Position numbers and translations under genes: made by a program. Positions 34,006 to 45,705 of a DNA stretch of 64,000 nucleotides are shown piece by piece (the stretch's first letter is position 1; each line of letters opens with the position of its first letter). Under the pieces are notes generated by a model. That model was not told where the DNA came from. It did no database searches and saw only the letters and a program-made list of their open reading frames with translations. The stretch comes from Corynespora cassiicola. Its lineage: Eukaryota > Ascomycota > Dothideomycetes > Pleosporales > Corynesporascaceae. Where the stretch lies: the NCBI GenBank assembly GCA_022059125.1, contig JAEUWY010000001.1, forward strand, positions 5,084,001 through 5,148,000. Reading direction: 5' to 3'.

Positions 34006-34894
34006 CTTTACACGTCATACCATTACTTACTTGTCTATTCAGACTCTCTTCCACTTTTTTCGGGACCGCATTCCTGTCGTCCCCCTACGTTACCTGCACA
34101 GCCTCCAATTTACACCTTCTGAGTCTTCTCAAACACTCCCTCTGAAACCCCATTCCTCCACCCTTCGCCGCATGCAGGCACCCAGCCTGCTCAAATCCCC
34201 ATGGTCTAGACGCCCTCGCCCGCCACTACCCAACGTTACTTCGAAACGCCCTTTTCCCTGACCGGCCCGCACTCTCACCGTTGCACTACGTTTGGATTCG
34301 CTGTTTTGAGGCTAATGGGGCTCTGCGCTTCTCCACAGTATACAGTTGCGGTGATGTGCGTGCGTGCTTTTGGACTAGGCACATGGATCCGAGGCCAAGG
34401 GAAATAATTACACTGAAACGCCGTTTTCTGGCGTGTGGTGCGCCCGGGAATTGGTTCAGGGTGGATGGAACAGTGAGAAGTGGGGTCACTACCGGCTTGG
34501 TGGTACTGGTGTTGATTAATGACGGTGGATCAGGTGTATATCGAGATGGTCGGGTGCTTTTAGGTGCCTGGCATTGATATCAAAAAAGGAAGTTTGGGTT
34601 TGGCCGGCCGAGGGGAGGATGTTTTGGCGTCACTGTGTGACGGGTTGTGGGACTGTTCCGAGGATGCGCACATAATAGGAGAACATGTCGAACGGTGAAA
34701 GAATATATTGTTCTGTGCAAGAAAATCGTGTCCATGCCCACTATGATGATAGAGACGGATTGGGGTACACGTAAAATCTTCGTAAATCGGCAACATTCCA
34801 ACGACAGACATGGCCATGCCATTCAGTCAAACACTTCCACCTCCACACCTCAAACACACAACGGGGGCCTTGCAAGAGGCCCCCTTCTGTAGAC

Positions 34895-36771
34895 TCACAG
34901 ATCGAACACTGGGCTCCAGGTGTCCGCGCAGGTAAAGGGCTCTCCGGCCTTTCCATCGCGCAGCTCGGTGCCAGAAGACCACAGGCCCAGTCCACACTAG
35001 ATGAATGGCCTGTCAGCTCACAGAAGGCGTCGAAAGGTGGGAGGAGGAGAGAGATCGAATATTCCAACGTACCATGGCAGCACCAGCAGCGAAAATACAG
35101 ACATTCAGCGCCGTGAGGGCCATCTTGCGCCTCGACTCGAGATGGCGCCCCTTGTTCATGTAGAGCCAAAGGAGGCCAGGCAGTCCATCTACACCTCGTC
35201 AGCACCCACATCCCCTTCCTCCCACCTCACCCCCCCAACACAATCCTCAGAGAAATAAAAGAAGAGAAGAAGAAGAAGGAATTTTCCCCCCCCCCCCCCC
35301 CCCAAAAAAAAACTCACAGCTAAACCACGAACAAAACACCGCCCCAATCAACCCCAACAACAGACTAAAACTCGGCACCGACTCCGCAATGATAAACGCC
35401 ACGCTCCAAAGCCCCGCACACACGCCGACCCAGCTCCCCACGCTCCTCCGGGTGCGCCGGTGCGCCGTGTCGGTCCCGCTCCACAGGCGCAGGTAGACGT
35501 ACTTGCAAGCGACGGTGCCGTTGACGACGCCGGCGACGACGATGCTGGGCAGGGCGAGGCCGAAGCTGACCTTGCGGATGAGGGGGCTGGCCGAGGCGAG
35601 GGCAGGCGAGGCGATCTTCGCGCCGGCGTAGTAGTACATCACCATGGAGACGATGAGATAGAAGGCTACGGTTAGGACTTGCTGGAAGGCGAGGGCTTTT
35701 GTGAAGGAGCGTGGGTTTTTGAGCTCGGCGCAGAAGGTGAAGTAGGCGACGTGGCCGGCTGGAGGAAGTATGTTAGGTGACTGCTGTTTTCTTGTGTGTA
35801 GGCTCCTTTACTGAATCAGGGGGGTTGGAGGGGGACTTGCAGTATGCGAGGATGATTTTGTTTACGGGGGCTAGGCCCTCCACGAGGGGGACGTGGGGTT
35901 GTACGGCGAGGATGTTGCCCATGTCGGGGCGTGCGACGGCTATGCCGTACATGGCGACTATGATTGCGACTATGATGGAGACACCGGCTTACAAAAGTTG
36001 TCAGAGCATCATTGGTCTTGTGCAAGATGGGTCGACTCACAGACGATGGTGTAGTAGCTAACATTCCTCAGTGTCCTTGGGAGACCCATGAAGAAACTAA
36101 TGACCAGACCGCCGAACGAGAAGAGAACTGTGCAATTGGCGTGCTCGCTTATGACGTTGATGGCTATGGCAAAGCTCAGGAGGTGGGCGGCCATGATGAA
36201 GACGAGAATGAAGACTTGGGCAAACGCCATAGCATACCCGCCGACCGGGCCGGCGATGAGTTCGCCGCAGTCGGCAAAGGAATGCATGGCTGGGTAAGCC
36301 AACTTGAACTGGCCGATGATATAGCCTGTGTAAGTTGCGAGAATGCCGAGACCGATGAGGAGAATGATGCCAGGGACGAGGCCTATGGTCTCGACAGCTT
36401 GGGGGAGAGCCAGCGCCCCGAGAGAGATGGTGTCGGCCATCATCACTGGAAAATGTCAGCTATAGCAGGAGAAGGTAAACGCATCATTTACAGAATGCGG
36501 CATGCCTGTGGATGGTCAGCTAGGGCTCTACTGGCTGTGCAGTCGGAAGCATGGCCTACCACCACTCGCAAGTCCTGTAGTGAACGTCTGCTCCATCCTC
36601 GTTGCCAAAGATGGGATCCTCTTGCTGCTGATGTGCATCTCGTTGGCTCTCACCCTTTTCGAGCTCTTGGGTAGTGATCAGGGCTGTACAGTGAGTTGTA
36701 TTTCGCGCCAGCAGTACCGTCTCGGAATCGGCCGTGGAGGTGCTTGCTTCTCGGGCTTTTTGGGTTGTCAT
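34895..36771 (-). CDS. Amino-acid permease, AAAP (auxin/amino-acid permease) family
   Basis: Seven exons on the minus strand: 36771-36560, 36505-36492 (14 bases), 36445-36041, 35987-35841, 35758-35318, 35188-35073, 34996-34895; 478 aa. The cytosolic N-terminus (about 65 residues) leads to EWWHAAFLMMADTISLGALALP, split over three exons, the conserved first TM of fungal neutral amino-acid permeases of the N. crassa mtr type. About ten further hydrophobic segments follow, with ILAYSGHVAYFTFCAELKNPRSF in the middle. It probably imports amino acids across the plasma or vacuolar membrane; substrate unknown. The fourth intron (35759-35840) is GC-AG. The fifth (35189-35317) contains a run of about 18 C and 9 A. 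A Met at 36798 is an alternative start. Confidence 0.85.
36492..36505 (-). other. 14-nt microexon of the amino-acid permease gene
   Basis: Bounded by AG and GT; it contributes HAAF within a conserved TM motif. Skipping it breaks both frame and motif. Confidence 0.75.
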
Positions 36772-38245
36772 GTGGGCAGTCGAACAAGGCAAGTTCATGG
36801 ATGCAGTGTACTGAAGAGAAATGACAACAAGAAGATGAGAAGATAAAAGCAGTAGTCCAGCGGATCATGGAGGACGAAGACGCTGAACTCGGCCAGCATG
36901 TCGAACATGAAGTCTACAAATTGGGGAAAAGGCCAGCACATGCTGGCAGGATAACTGAGCATTGCCGGGGACTAGAATACAGAAAAGCCAGACAGGCGCG
37001 CAAGCAGAGCGAGAGGACGGCCAAAGGCAGCGCAGGGGTAGCAAATGCGAGGGCGTGTGGTGGCAGTTGTGTAAGAGGATCTGGGTCAGGGCCCTGCCTT
37101 CCCCTCTCAGGATCCGCGGGCGAGGTGAGCATCTCTGGCGGGAGAGGTAGCAACGCTTAAACGGGCCAGGCCCGGGGCATCCGGCTTGCCCTAGGACGAG
37201 CACATGGCCTCCTGTAGTGGGCGCCGGAGAGCGAGCAGCCTGACGCTGGCAGTGTAGTCGGCCGCTGGGAGCACGGTGCGGTCAAAGTCCCGAATCACGA
37301 CAGACGGAATCATGGGCATGGCCCTCTCCCCTCGCTCCAACGGCAGGCGGCTGCGTGCACCAGACGGGACTTGTCTCTTTGCTCCATTCTCCAGCGCTGC
37401 AACGGCAGACGCCGCCCGCAGAGCAGAAACAGGAAGGTCGCCAAAGGGAGTGCATGGCATGCCGATGGCTCGAAGGTTGCTCGAGACGCGGGGCTCCGTC
37501 GAACGTCCAGCCCCCTCTCGAAACCCAAGTCGCGACCCGACGCGGCCGCCAGCGGCGAGCGGCGAGCGGCCAGCAATCAGCAGTCAGCGTGCGGCAGCTA
37601 GTTGCCGTGCGTCTATCCTCGAGCCACGGCGATGCTGGCGTAGGGCGAGGCGATCCGACCCGTGAGAGGTTGGGACGAGGCCGAGCATGCGGGAGGGGTG
37701 CGGTTCTCGGGATGCTACCGAAACGCGTTCAACTCTCCTCACCCCGGGGCTCCCACAATTACCAATCAGCGCCCGTCGACCGCCCAAGTGGCCCGGGCAG
37801 CTGAAGCACCGCCGTGCTCCTAAAAGACGCAACACTAATCTGCCTAATATCGATATGGACGCTCTTGCCAAGGGAGGAGGCTGGTTTGGAGCATCCATGC
37901 CCTCGTCGACTGCACGCCCGCCGCGACCCAAAGCTTGATATTGCCCTCGCCCACCCTCCTCCACCTCCCCCAGCTGCCTCTGCTCCCCCCCCAAAGCCCG
38001 CCGCCCCCCTCTGCTGCCCGCCAGACGACGTGATACCGCAGCTTCCACCAAGGTAAGGCCCAGTAAGCGCCAGCACGCTGCCTCGACGCCGCCGCCGGTT
38101 CGGGTGTGCCTCCCACGCCCAGCGCGCGCGCGCCCCCAGCTTCCTCCCATCCCAACCCCGCGTCCCCGTCCCTTATCCGCACGTCCGCGACACTGACTCT
38201 GGCCCTCTCCAGCTCTGCGACCGCGTTCTCCACCCATATTCCATC
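36772..38245. other. Divergent promoter region, no supported gene
   Basis: This 1.5-kb stretch lies between the permease start and the peroxiredoxin start. It is GC-rich from about 37000 on. Short Arg-rich frames occur on both strands but look like chance. The last 250 bp are strongly C-rich on the plus strand, as in strong fungal promoters. Confidence 0.45.
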
Positions 38246-39094
38246 ATGGTTGAGCTGCGCAAGCGCAAGACGCCTCCCCCGGCCCCTGTGAAGCCGGCCA
38301 AGAAGAAGGCCGCTACCAAGTCGGAGAAGCCCAAGGTCGAGAAGGCAAAGGCCGCCGTGGCCGAGAAGGTAGAGGCTGTCAAGGAGGCCGTCACCGGCAA
38401 GGCCAATGGCGCAAAGAGCGCGCCCGCAGCCGGCGGCGCGCCCAAGGTTGGCGACGCGATCAGCCTGGCCGACTTTGGCGGCGAGGTCGAGACGCACGAC
38501 GGCACCAAGACCACGCTCGCGAAGCTCGTCGAGGACAGCAAGGCCGGCGTGGTCCTCTTCACCTACCCGAAGGCTTCCACCCCCGGATGTAAGCGCGTTT
38601 CCCCCCTCCCTTCCCCACTGCCAGCCCGCATCACGCCGCGCGACAGTCAAGCTAACGACGCGACAGGCACCACCCAGGCGTGCCTGTTCCGTGACGAATA
38701 CGAGCCCTTGACTGCCACCGGATTCAGCATCTACGGCCTCTCCAACGATAGCCCCAAGGCCAACACCACCTTCAAGACCAAGCAGAACCTCCCCTACCCG
38801 CTCCTCTGCGACCCCGCCCAGACCCTCATCTCTGCCATTGGCTTCAAGAAAGCCCCCAAGGGCACCACGCGCGGAGTCTTCGTCGTCGACAAGTCCGGAA
38901 AGGTCCTTGCCGCCGAGCCTGGAGGTCCTGCTGCTACCGTGGACGTGGTCCGGAAGCTGGTGGCTGGCGGTGCCGACGATGGCGCTGCTGCTGAGCCCGC
39001 CGATGAGGCCAAGGAGAAGGAGGATGCCGAGATTGCGAAGACGGCCAGCGAAGTCGCCGATACCGCGGCCAAGGTCGATGGCACTCCGGCCTAG
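38246..39094 (+). CDS. DOT5: Nuclear thiol peroxidase, BCP-type peroxiredoxin
   Basis: Two exons, 38246-38588 and 38667-39094, with a 78-bp GT-AG intron (GCTAAC); 256 aa. Residues 1-60 are Lys/Ala/Pro-rich (VKPAKKKAATKSEKPK), a likely nuclear signal as in yeast Dot5/nTPx. The peroxiredoxin fold has FTYPKASTPGC with the peroxidatic Cys and TTQAC with a second Cys five residues on, the BCP-type resolving pair; the intron splits the peroxidatic Cys codon. GFKKAPKGTTRGVFVVD is the conserved late strand. It reduces peroxides using thioredoxin. The C-terminal ~45 residues form an Ala/Glu/Lys-rich extension not seen in bacterial BCP. Confidence 0.93.
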   Translation: MVELRKRKTPPPAPVKPAKKKAATKSEKPKVEKAKAAVAEKVEAVKEAVTGKANGAKSAPAAGGAPKVGDAISLADFGGEVETHDGTKTTLAKLVEDSKAGVVLFTYPKASTPGCKRVSPLPSPLPARITPRDSQANDATGTTQACLFRDEYEPLTATGFSIYGLSNDSPKANTTFKTKQNLPYPLLCDPAQTLISAIGFKKAPKGTTRGVFVVDKSGKVLAAEPGGPAATVDVVRKLVAGGADDGAAAEPADEAKEKEDAEIAKTASEVADTAAKVDGTPA

Positions 39095-42000
39095 CCGTGG
39101 GCCAGTGTTGCTACCCTCCTCCTCCCCCCTTTCGTGGTCATCATTGAGTAGGATTCCCCTGTCTATTTTGTATGTATGGAGTTGGAGCGACTTGGATTGG
39201 GAGTGCTTGGTACTCGGGGCCCTGAAAACATGGGTTCTTGGGCCGTATTCGTGAATTGAACCATTTTGTGAAATCCATTTGTGCCTGTGCTGATATTGTG
39301 TACTTGCGGGCCTTTGGAACTTGCAGCTGCGTATAGCGTTCGGTTCGTAAGGGCTTTCCTTCTTGGTCGCAGGCTTTAGCAAAGTCTCCATTAGATAGTG
39401 CCGGAGAAAAATGACTGTTGGCTGCACATGATGGTGCAAAGGCAAACGAGATTCGGTCATGGCGCCCATCATCACGTCTCAGTAAAATCGACAAAGCATG
39501 TGTCATCAGTCACACCCTAGGGTATATAAACCCCATTCCCACTACTCCCTTCTTCTCTCTATTCGTCTTTTCTTCATCTAAAAAATGACGGACTTTCATT
39601 ATATGTATAATAAAAAACCATAACTGTAGAAACGATGGGGGTCGTAAAATTGCCCATCTGTCCGCAAATGTCTGTAAACTGATTTGAAGGAAACCATATG
39701 AGTGGCCTTTGTCACAAAAGACACGATTTACCAAGTACATGGGTATCAAAACAGTTTGAGCTCACGCTGTATGGCTCCAACTCGAGCGGCAGCTGAAGTA
39801 TGGAACACAGCCAAAGATGCTCTTTGGCATTACAAAAGTCAACTAAAATACTCTGGAGTCCATTAATATGTGAGTCTTGAACGAAACCTTACGCAAGCTC
39901 CAATTCCTATCCACCTTCTCTGCGACATTGAGAACTGTAAACCGTCTCGTTACAGAGATGTGTCGAGCATTTCCTTGAAAACCAATCAAATATTGAAACA
40001 TGTTTTTAAAGAGCCGAAAGATACAGAAAAGAGGTCCTGGCCGACACATGGGGCTTCGAAACGCGTATTCATCACCTTAATGACCAAAACAACACTAATA
40101 CACCTCAATATGATAGTCAGCCGTTGCCTTTTTGGCTGTCTAGGGATATGATACTCTCACGCCCTCAATTCATGGCTTTATCCCCCGTAGACGTTGCCTT
40201 GCTAAAATCATGCCTTCAAAGCGAAAATGGAAGAAACTCTTGAAGCTCCCCAAATCTATCAACATGGAAGCTAGGACTTCAAAAATACATGACGTTGCCA
40301 ATGACTTGGCAATCGGCAAAACTTCTTGAAAATCATCGCATCCACTAAGTGTGGTCAAAAGCAAGTAAAAGAGATTTCATGACACAGGAAATCCTCTCGA
40401 ATCGAATACAAAATGTGGTCTTTTACTTACATGTGTCGTACTTGTTTGTTACTGGGGAACATGTAACGAACATGGCATACGTCTTACTAATAAAACCCCA
40501 GGATGAGCCCACTCATGCTCGAGAGCACAGAATTTGGATTAATGCTATCCGAATTTCTGAAACTCTGACTATATGATACTTGAAAATTTAGTAGATCACT
40601 AAAAAAGCAAGGCAAGCCACTCTGATGGCCGTATCCCCTAACCTCTGAAACTACTGTCTTCTATGTCGGGGCAACAACAGAAACAAACACGATACTCTAT
40701 AATTCCCAATGTCCCTTATAACGGTTTTATCGACTAGAATTTCCACCCTATTGATATATGGGCAATAAATCAGCTTCCAAAATGACGAGAACGAAGATCA
40801 AAGTATAGCGGCAGTGCTTTAATGCTCTAAGCACCTAAATAACATAATTGACGGAATTTATCCCATACATTTCTGACTCCTAAGAATATCTCCAGAATGG
40901 GAATGGCCAGAAACTCCAAATTTCTCTTTTGACTGGTTTATTTCGGATTATCGAGAGATTCGCACAAGAAACACTCGTACCTTTTTGAAATGGCCCAATC
41001 TACCCACATGTGAGCATATCCGGGAAAAGAAAAATCATTTCCGGACCAGTCCATGGAATTGCCCCCCTCTGTCGATACTGAAAACACTCGTATTTGTTCG
41101 ACGCACATTGAAAAGTAGCAACTTTAAGAACAGTCGGATACTAGAGCACCATGTATGAATTCTCAAAATAGGAGGGAATTCAATTCGTTTATAGGCTTCC
41201 AGAGAGCATATATACATCAAATCAAAAGCCAGTATGACTCGTATAAATGTAAAAGAGCCCCCTTCCTCTTCATTATACCAAAATAAAAATCTTTAAAAGG
41301 CTGATACATTTGAGGAATGAGTATAAAGAGCATTTTGGCCTTCACAAGATGGCGCTGGAATGAATTTTTCAAGATTTTAGTCGGTGGACCATCATCAATT
41401 TACTTGACTTGGGGCTTGAAAATACATCCACAGAGTCCATGGAAAGACTGTTGCGAGTACGACAAAATGTATCAAATTTGGAGAGTGGGATCCCTAAAGC
41501 CCCGATTTCTCTGACATAGAACACATTTAGTTCTATCAGAAATAAGAGCATGTGTTTAACGAAAATATTCCGGACGTATTGCAGAGAGAAGGATCAAAAA
41601 CTGTCATAAGAATAGGGACACCTATATGCATGTCGTTAGATGTACGCGGAGTTTAAAGAAAGGTAATTGAAATTATGAAGTAGTTAAGAAAATTGAGGCC
41701 TAACACTAATCTATGATTCGATGTGGCTATATTAAACCTATATACAAGAGCCCTTGTCATCTCACACATGTACTAGCATTGCTACTTAAAACAGAGCAGT
41801 TTGAACATAAGACTTAATTTTTACAGGTAAGAATAGAGTTCATAGTGATGTCCTGCATGGGTGTTGGGATTCCTGTCCTAGCTTCCTAAACTGATGTACA
41901 TTTTTGTTTTCCCGTATAAACCACACCAGAATTAAAGTTATCCTTGTCACCGGAGATGATATATATTAGATACGCCTGATGCTACAAACATAGTCAATTT

Positions 42001-43181
42001 TCCCATGTTCCTCACTGCATCTATACTGAGTACTATCATTTCATGATTATACGTTTAGCTTGCGTCCCGCCAGACTCTTACTAGTTCCCTAGATTTAATA
42101 GACGCTATATTCTGCATAATCCCTCGGATCCTTGTTACCGGACTTTGGTAATATGTGTTCTTTGGCATATATTGATGACTCTCAGGTAGTACTACGTACA
42201 GCATAACTTTGCTCACCTTGAGCTACTCAAAACTTGATTTTTGCCAAGTAAGAGTATTCAACCTAAAAAAATGGCGCAGCACTTTGGTGGGTCTTCTCGT
42301 GGAAAGCGTTGGGACTGTTACCCACCACACTCAACATCTTGGAAGGTGAATATTCAAAGAGCTGGCAGATTGTGAGAGCGCCTAGGAAGAGCTTGGAGAA
42401 AATACAAAGCCATGAGAGGCTCAGAAAAAGAGGTTGAATGCGGCATCACGTATCTACAAATTATTGACAAGAGCTGGGAAGTTGAAAAAGAATCAGTATT
42501 GCACCGAGTCCACCATACGATACTACAGCGAAAATTGCTTTGCAAAACACCACCGATAGTGAAACGCCAAACATAATATACAAGAAAAGAAGTACAGGAC
42601 CAAAACCAACAGCTCAAAGCACACCTGGGTATCTCCTAAACAAACAACCGACCAACCAATAACTCCGCGTACATGTCGTCAAAAAAAAGCGATTCGATGA
42701 TGTTGTATGCCGGGGTCCTTCAGGCTTGAAGCCAACAGCGGCCGGTATTGTCGTCGCAGCATACTCATCTAAGAAGAGCCCCCTCCCAAAGGATTCAAAG
42801 ACGGTAGTTTGTATGGATAAAGATGAGCCGTGCAGAGACCCCTCCCAAAGGATGCAACGACTGAAATCGATGTGGAACCCCCCTCTCAAAGGGTTTGAAA
42901 ATGATGAAAAAGTATCGTGCGTCTGAGAAGAGCCCCCTCCCAAAGGATGCAGCGACAAAAAAAGGCGGAATATCTGGCGAGCCTTTTCCCAGATGTGTGG
43001 TTTCGAAAACCCTCCTCCCAAAGGGGCTGAATATGAAGAAAATATACCGGGGTCCTTCAGGCTGTGAGCCATCGGCGGCCGGTCTTGTCGAAATGTGACT
43101 GTGGATTGTGGTCAACATTTGGTGGTGTTTGTTGGGCCAGGGTCCTTCAGGCATAAGCCATCGGCGGCTGGCATGGTCAAA
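39095..43181. other. AT-rich gene-poor block, left part
   Basis: Base composition drops visibly after about 39500. Only short scattered frames occur on either strand, none with a recognisable domain. It is possibly decayed transposon sequence, but I could not identify terminal repeats or a polymerase or transposase relic. The last 470 bp hold the interleaved repeat array at 42710-43172. Confidence 0.5.
42710..43172. repeat. Array of two interleaved short-repeat families
   Basis: Family 1 (36-37 bp, begins GGGTCCTTCAGGC and ends in a GGCGG-type block) occurs at 42710-42746, 43047-43083 and 43137-43172. Family 2 (core CCCCTCCCAAAGGATGCA) occurs about five times between the outer copies, at 42780, 42839, 42880, 42934 and 43012. 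Two family-2 copies share a longer 5' extension ending AGAAGAGC. All copies are in the same orientation. Spacing is irregular, 40-75 bp. The sequences between copies are unrelated. Confidence 0.8.
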
Positions 43182-43856
43182 TTAATGGACGAGGTACTTG
43201 TCCTGGAGCCTTTGAAGAGCCTCGGAGCTGAGGCGAACTTCGTGCTTGCCCTGGTTCTTCCCGTGGAAGAACATCTCGAGCTGATATGTCTCGGTCTTGT
43301 AGACCGAGCCAACACAGGCATAAGTTGCCTTGTCGAAGGGCTTGGAGTCCTTCGTCAGCTCGAGGACTCCGGCTCCGTGCTCGGCATTTGGATGGCTGCC
43401 GAGGAGGTGGTATCGTGATTTGTAGGCCTCAGGTTTGTTCCTGAGGCCTGCTCCCTTGTGTGAGGAGCAAATCATGATGGTGGCCACCCCACCCTCTTGG
43501 CCCAACAATAGGGCCGGGTGACCCATCGCTCCGAGATTGTTGGATCTTTCCAACTCCCTATAGAGCAATGAGTCGGTAGGTACTACCTCTGGGAGGTAGT
43601 AGAAGCTTCCTGCCTCCAGTGCCTTCGGGGCACTGCAGGGCTCTGCAGGTGATGGAGGGGCGGCACTGGCTCGCCAGTTTCCTCCAAAGTCCCTCTTAGG
43701 AGGAGTTGAGGGACGCGAATTTAGGGAGGTCTGGGAGGACCTGGGGGAGGGTTCGGGAGAGGATCCAGGAGAGGGACCGGAAGAGGAGGGAGATGGCAAG
43801 CGGGAAGGTGGTCCACGCCTCCAATCGAAGTCCCACGCCTTCTTAGTGGAAGGCAT
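43182..43856 (-). CDS. Orphan hypothetical protein in AT-rich block
   Basis: A single exon, 224 aa, starting MPSTKKAWDFDWRRG. Residues ~15-75 are Ser/Pro-rich and disordered. From about residue 85 the sequence looks folded: AGSFYYLPEVVPTDSLLYREL, LLGQEGGVATIMICSSHKG, then SVYKTETYQLEMFFHGKNQ near the end. There is no signal peptide, membrane segment or family I know. Its GC content and codon use are clearly higher than the flanks, so it has escaped whatever made the block AT-rich; recent transfer, selection, or a host gene captured by a mobile element are possible. The repeat array starts 10 bp after its stop codon. Confidence 0.6.
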   Translation of the reverse strand: MPSTKKAWDFDWRRGPPSRLPSPSSSGPSPGSSPEPSPRSSQTSLNSRPSTPPKRDFGGNWRASAAPPSPAEPCSAPKALEAGSFYYLPEVVPTDSLLYRELERSNNLGAMGHPALLLGQEGGVATIMICSSHKGAGLRNKPEAYKSRYHLLGSHPNAEHGAGVLELTKDSKPFDKATYACVGSVYKTETYQLEMFFHGKNQGKHEVRLSSEALQRLQDKYLVH

Positions 43857-43946
43857 GGGAGAAAAAGCGAAATGAGCCTTGAAATGGCTCGGTAATGTTC
43901 AAAGAGAGAGGAAGAGAATGGATGGGAATAGATGATAATGTGGCTT

Positions 43947-43997
43947 GAGAAGATGATGGCGAGAAGATGATGGTGAGAAGATGATGGTGAGAAGCTG
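43947..43997 (+). repeat. 15-bp tandem repeat (GAGAAGATGATGGYG-type)
   Basis: Three full units and a partial fourth, about 90 bp upstream of the orphan gene's start codon, probably in its leader or promoter. Confidence 0.85.
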
Positions 43998-45705
43998 AGG
44001 AAATGAACATGGGAAGAGGGCCTTCATCTTATAGAGGCAATATCCTCATGTTGAGGGCGCTACTTCCAAGGCCAAATCATACGCGGACCTCTGTTTATGT
44101 TGGGAGGTGTGATTTCCTGGATCGAAAAGCCCAAGGAAAGATCGTGGGGAAATCGACTTGCCATTGCCATTTCCACCTGAGCATTTACCATGGTTGCATA
44201 GGGAGTCACCGATATCGAGATGATTAAGAGCCATAAAGGTCAGCGAAGAGAAGGCAATGGTACTCTGGACGGGAGATTTGATGAATTTATCCCAGTGAGC
44301 CTAGAGAAAACCTATATCTAGGAACTGATAGGCGCAGGGCTAGTTTATCGAGCTACTTTCATTTCTCAGGGCAAACGCTTTTGTTAAAAACAGACTGAAA
44401 GTAAGAAAATATTCTCCTGGATTCCTTCTTATTCGATGTTTACCGTAGGCTACCGGTTGAAAACGGCTAAAACGTTGCGTAAATGTGTAGGGTCGACACC
44501 AACCTTGGAAACCTTGGACTCAACGGCTGACAATACAATATACCCGGGGATGCAACATGGCTAACGCAATATACAGCATCATCAGATTCTCAAGATATAA
44601 AGCCGAGCACGAACCAGGTCTTTTTCTTCTAGACGACAATTCTCGAAGACGAGAATGTGATTTTATCCAAACGAATTAAGACATGGAAGTGTTCCTCATG
44701 GTCACAAAAAAGCTTTAAGCTGGTACAATTATGTTCAGATATACGGATAGGAACGCACTGCAATGTAAGCAGCGTTACTGTTGGGCTTTCAACCACGATA
44801 TCTGAGTGACCCGATGGCGACTCTTACTAGGGCCGCCATGGAAATTCGTATGAGAATACTTGGGTCTTCTCCACCGGTAGCAACGGGAATTAAATAACGC
44901 AGCAAAAAATTGCGCAATTAACAGTGAACCAGGTATTTGGACGATTTTAAAGATGAACAACAAAGCACGAAGGGGACTGAGGAGTACAAGAAGCTCAAAC
45001 AGACACGCAAGGGTTGTCCTTGAAAATTATGCGTATTTGGACTATCGTCTGATGAATTGGAAAATAATATGGTAGTTGGCAACAAATTTTTTGCTCTTAA
45101 CTTCTGCCAAAACGAGGATGACGACCAAAACAACGTGGGAGGCAACAGTTTTACTGTTGGGGTCTCTAAGGATTGGTAGCAAGATGTGAGTATAGACGGC
45201 ATGATAGGTTCTTCCCGCATCCAAACGATTCCACGAGCCTTCGAAATAGGCCATTGTCCTCTAGAAGTCATGACATATCCTGCTCATGCGCCCTCAGCTG
45301 CGGCAAATGTACTGGAATTGAAATATCGGATTGATCCGACTGAAAATTTCCCTCGGAATCTATAATCACTTCTGTCAATACCAAGTAACAACAGTCTATA
45401 CGTGCCTAGGTACAAGAAAGTGTTTATTGGATTGCCAGGTCAGAAACCCCAGACGATGAGAGAGGTGCTCAGACTAGGGAGATTTTCTATTCTTTATTCT
45501 TCCAGATCTCATGTGATCTCATGTTGCTAATCTACTAGGGTAGCATATTTACACAACAGCGGCCATTTTACGTTCCCAATCCTCGTATTGAGAACAAGAG
45601 TTCATTCGAACTGAAAGACAGAGAGAATATTGCATAACTCATTTCTTAAAATGAGGGGTATCGACATCCATGTAGTACCTACATTTCCCCCCAAGCCCAA
45701 ATGTC

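Larger units (their letters stand above)
30099..34894. other. 4.8-kb upstream region with no convincing gene
   Basis: This lies upstream of the minus-strand wall protein gene and downstream of the minus-strand permease gene. 30.1-32.1 kb is GC-rich with His/Pro-coding CCACCA and CCG runs (31120-31170). 32.1-34.3 kb is of average composition, pyrimidine-rich on the plus strand and dotted with short frames, resembling long fungal leader sequence. One minus-strand frame at 33721-34005 is listed separately. Confidence 0.45.

Noticed and set aside
37844..39475. 543-codon minus-strand open frame over the peroxiredoxin gene
   Set aside because: It overlaps the clearly conserved peroxiredoxin on the other strand and its composition is that of a shadow frame.
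42710..43172. CRISPR-like reading of the spaced repeats
   Set aside because: Eukaryotic nuclear context, two different repeat families, irregular spacing and imperfect repeats.
44918..45271. 117-codon minus-strand frame in the AT-rich block
   Set aside because: Composition and lack of motifs suggest chance; no splice partners.
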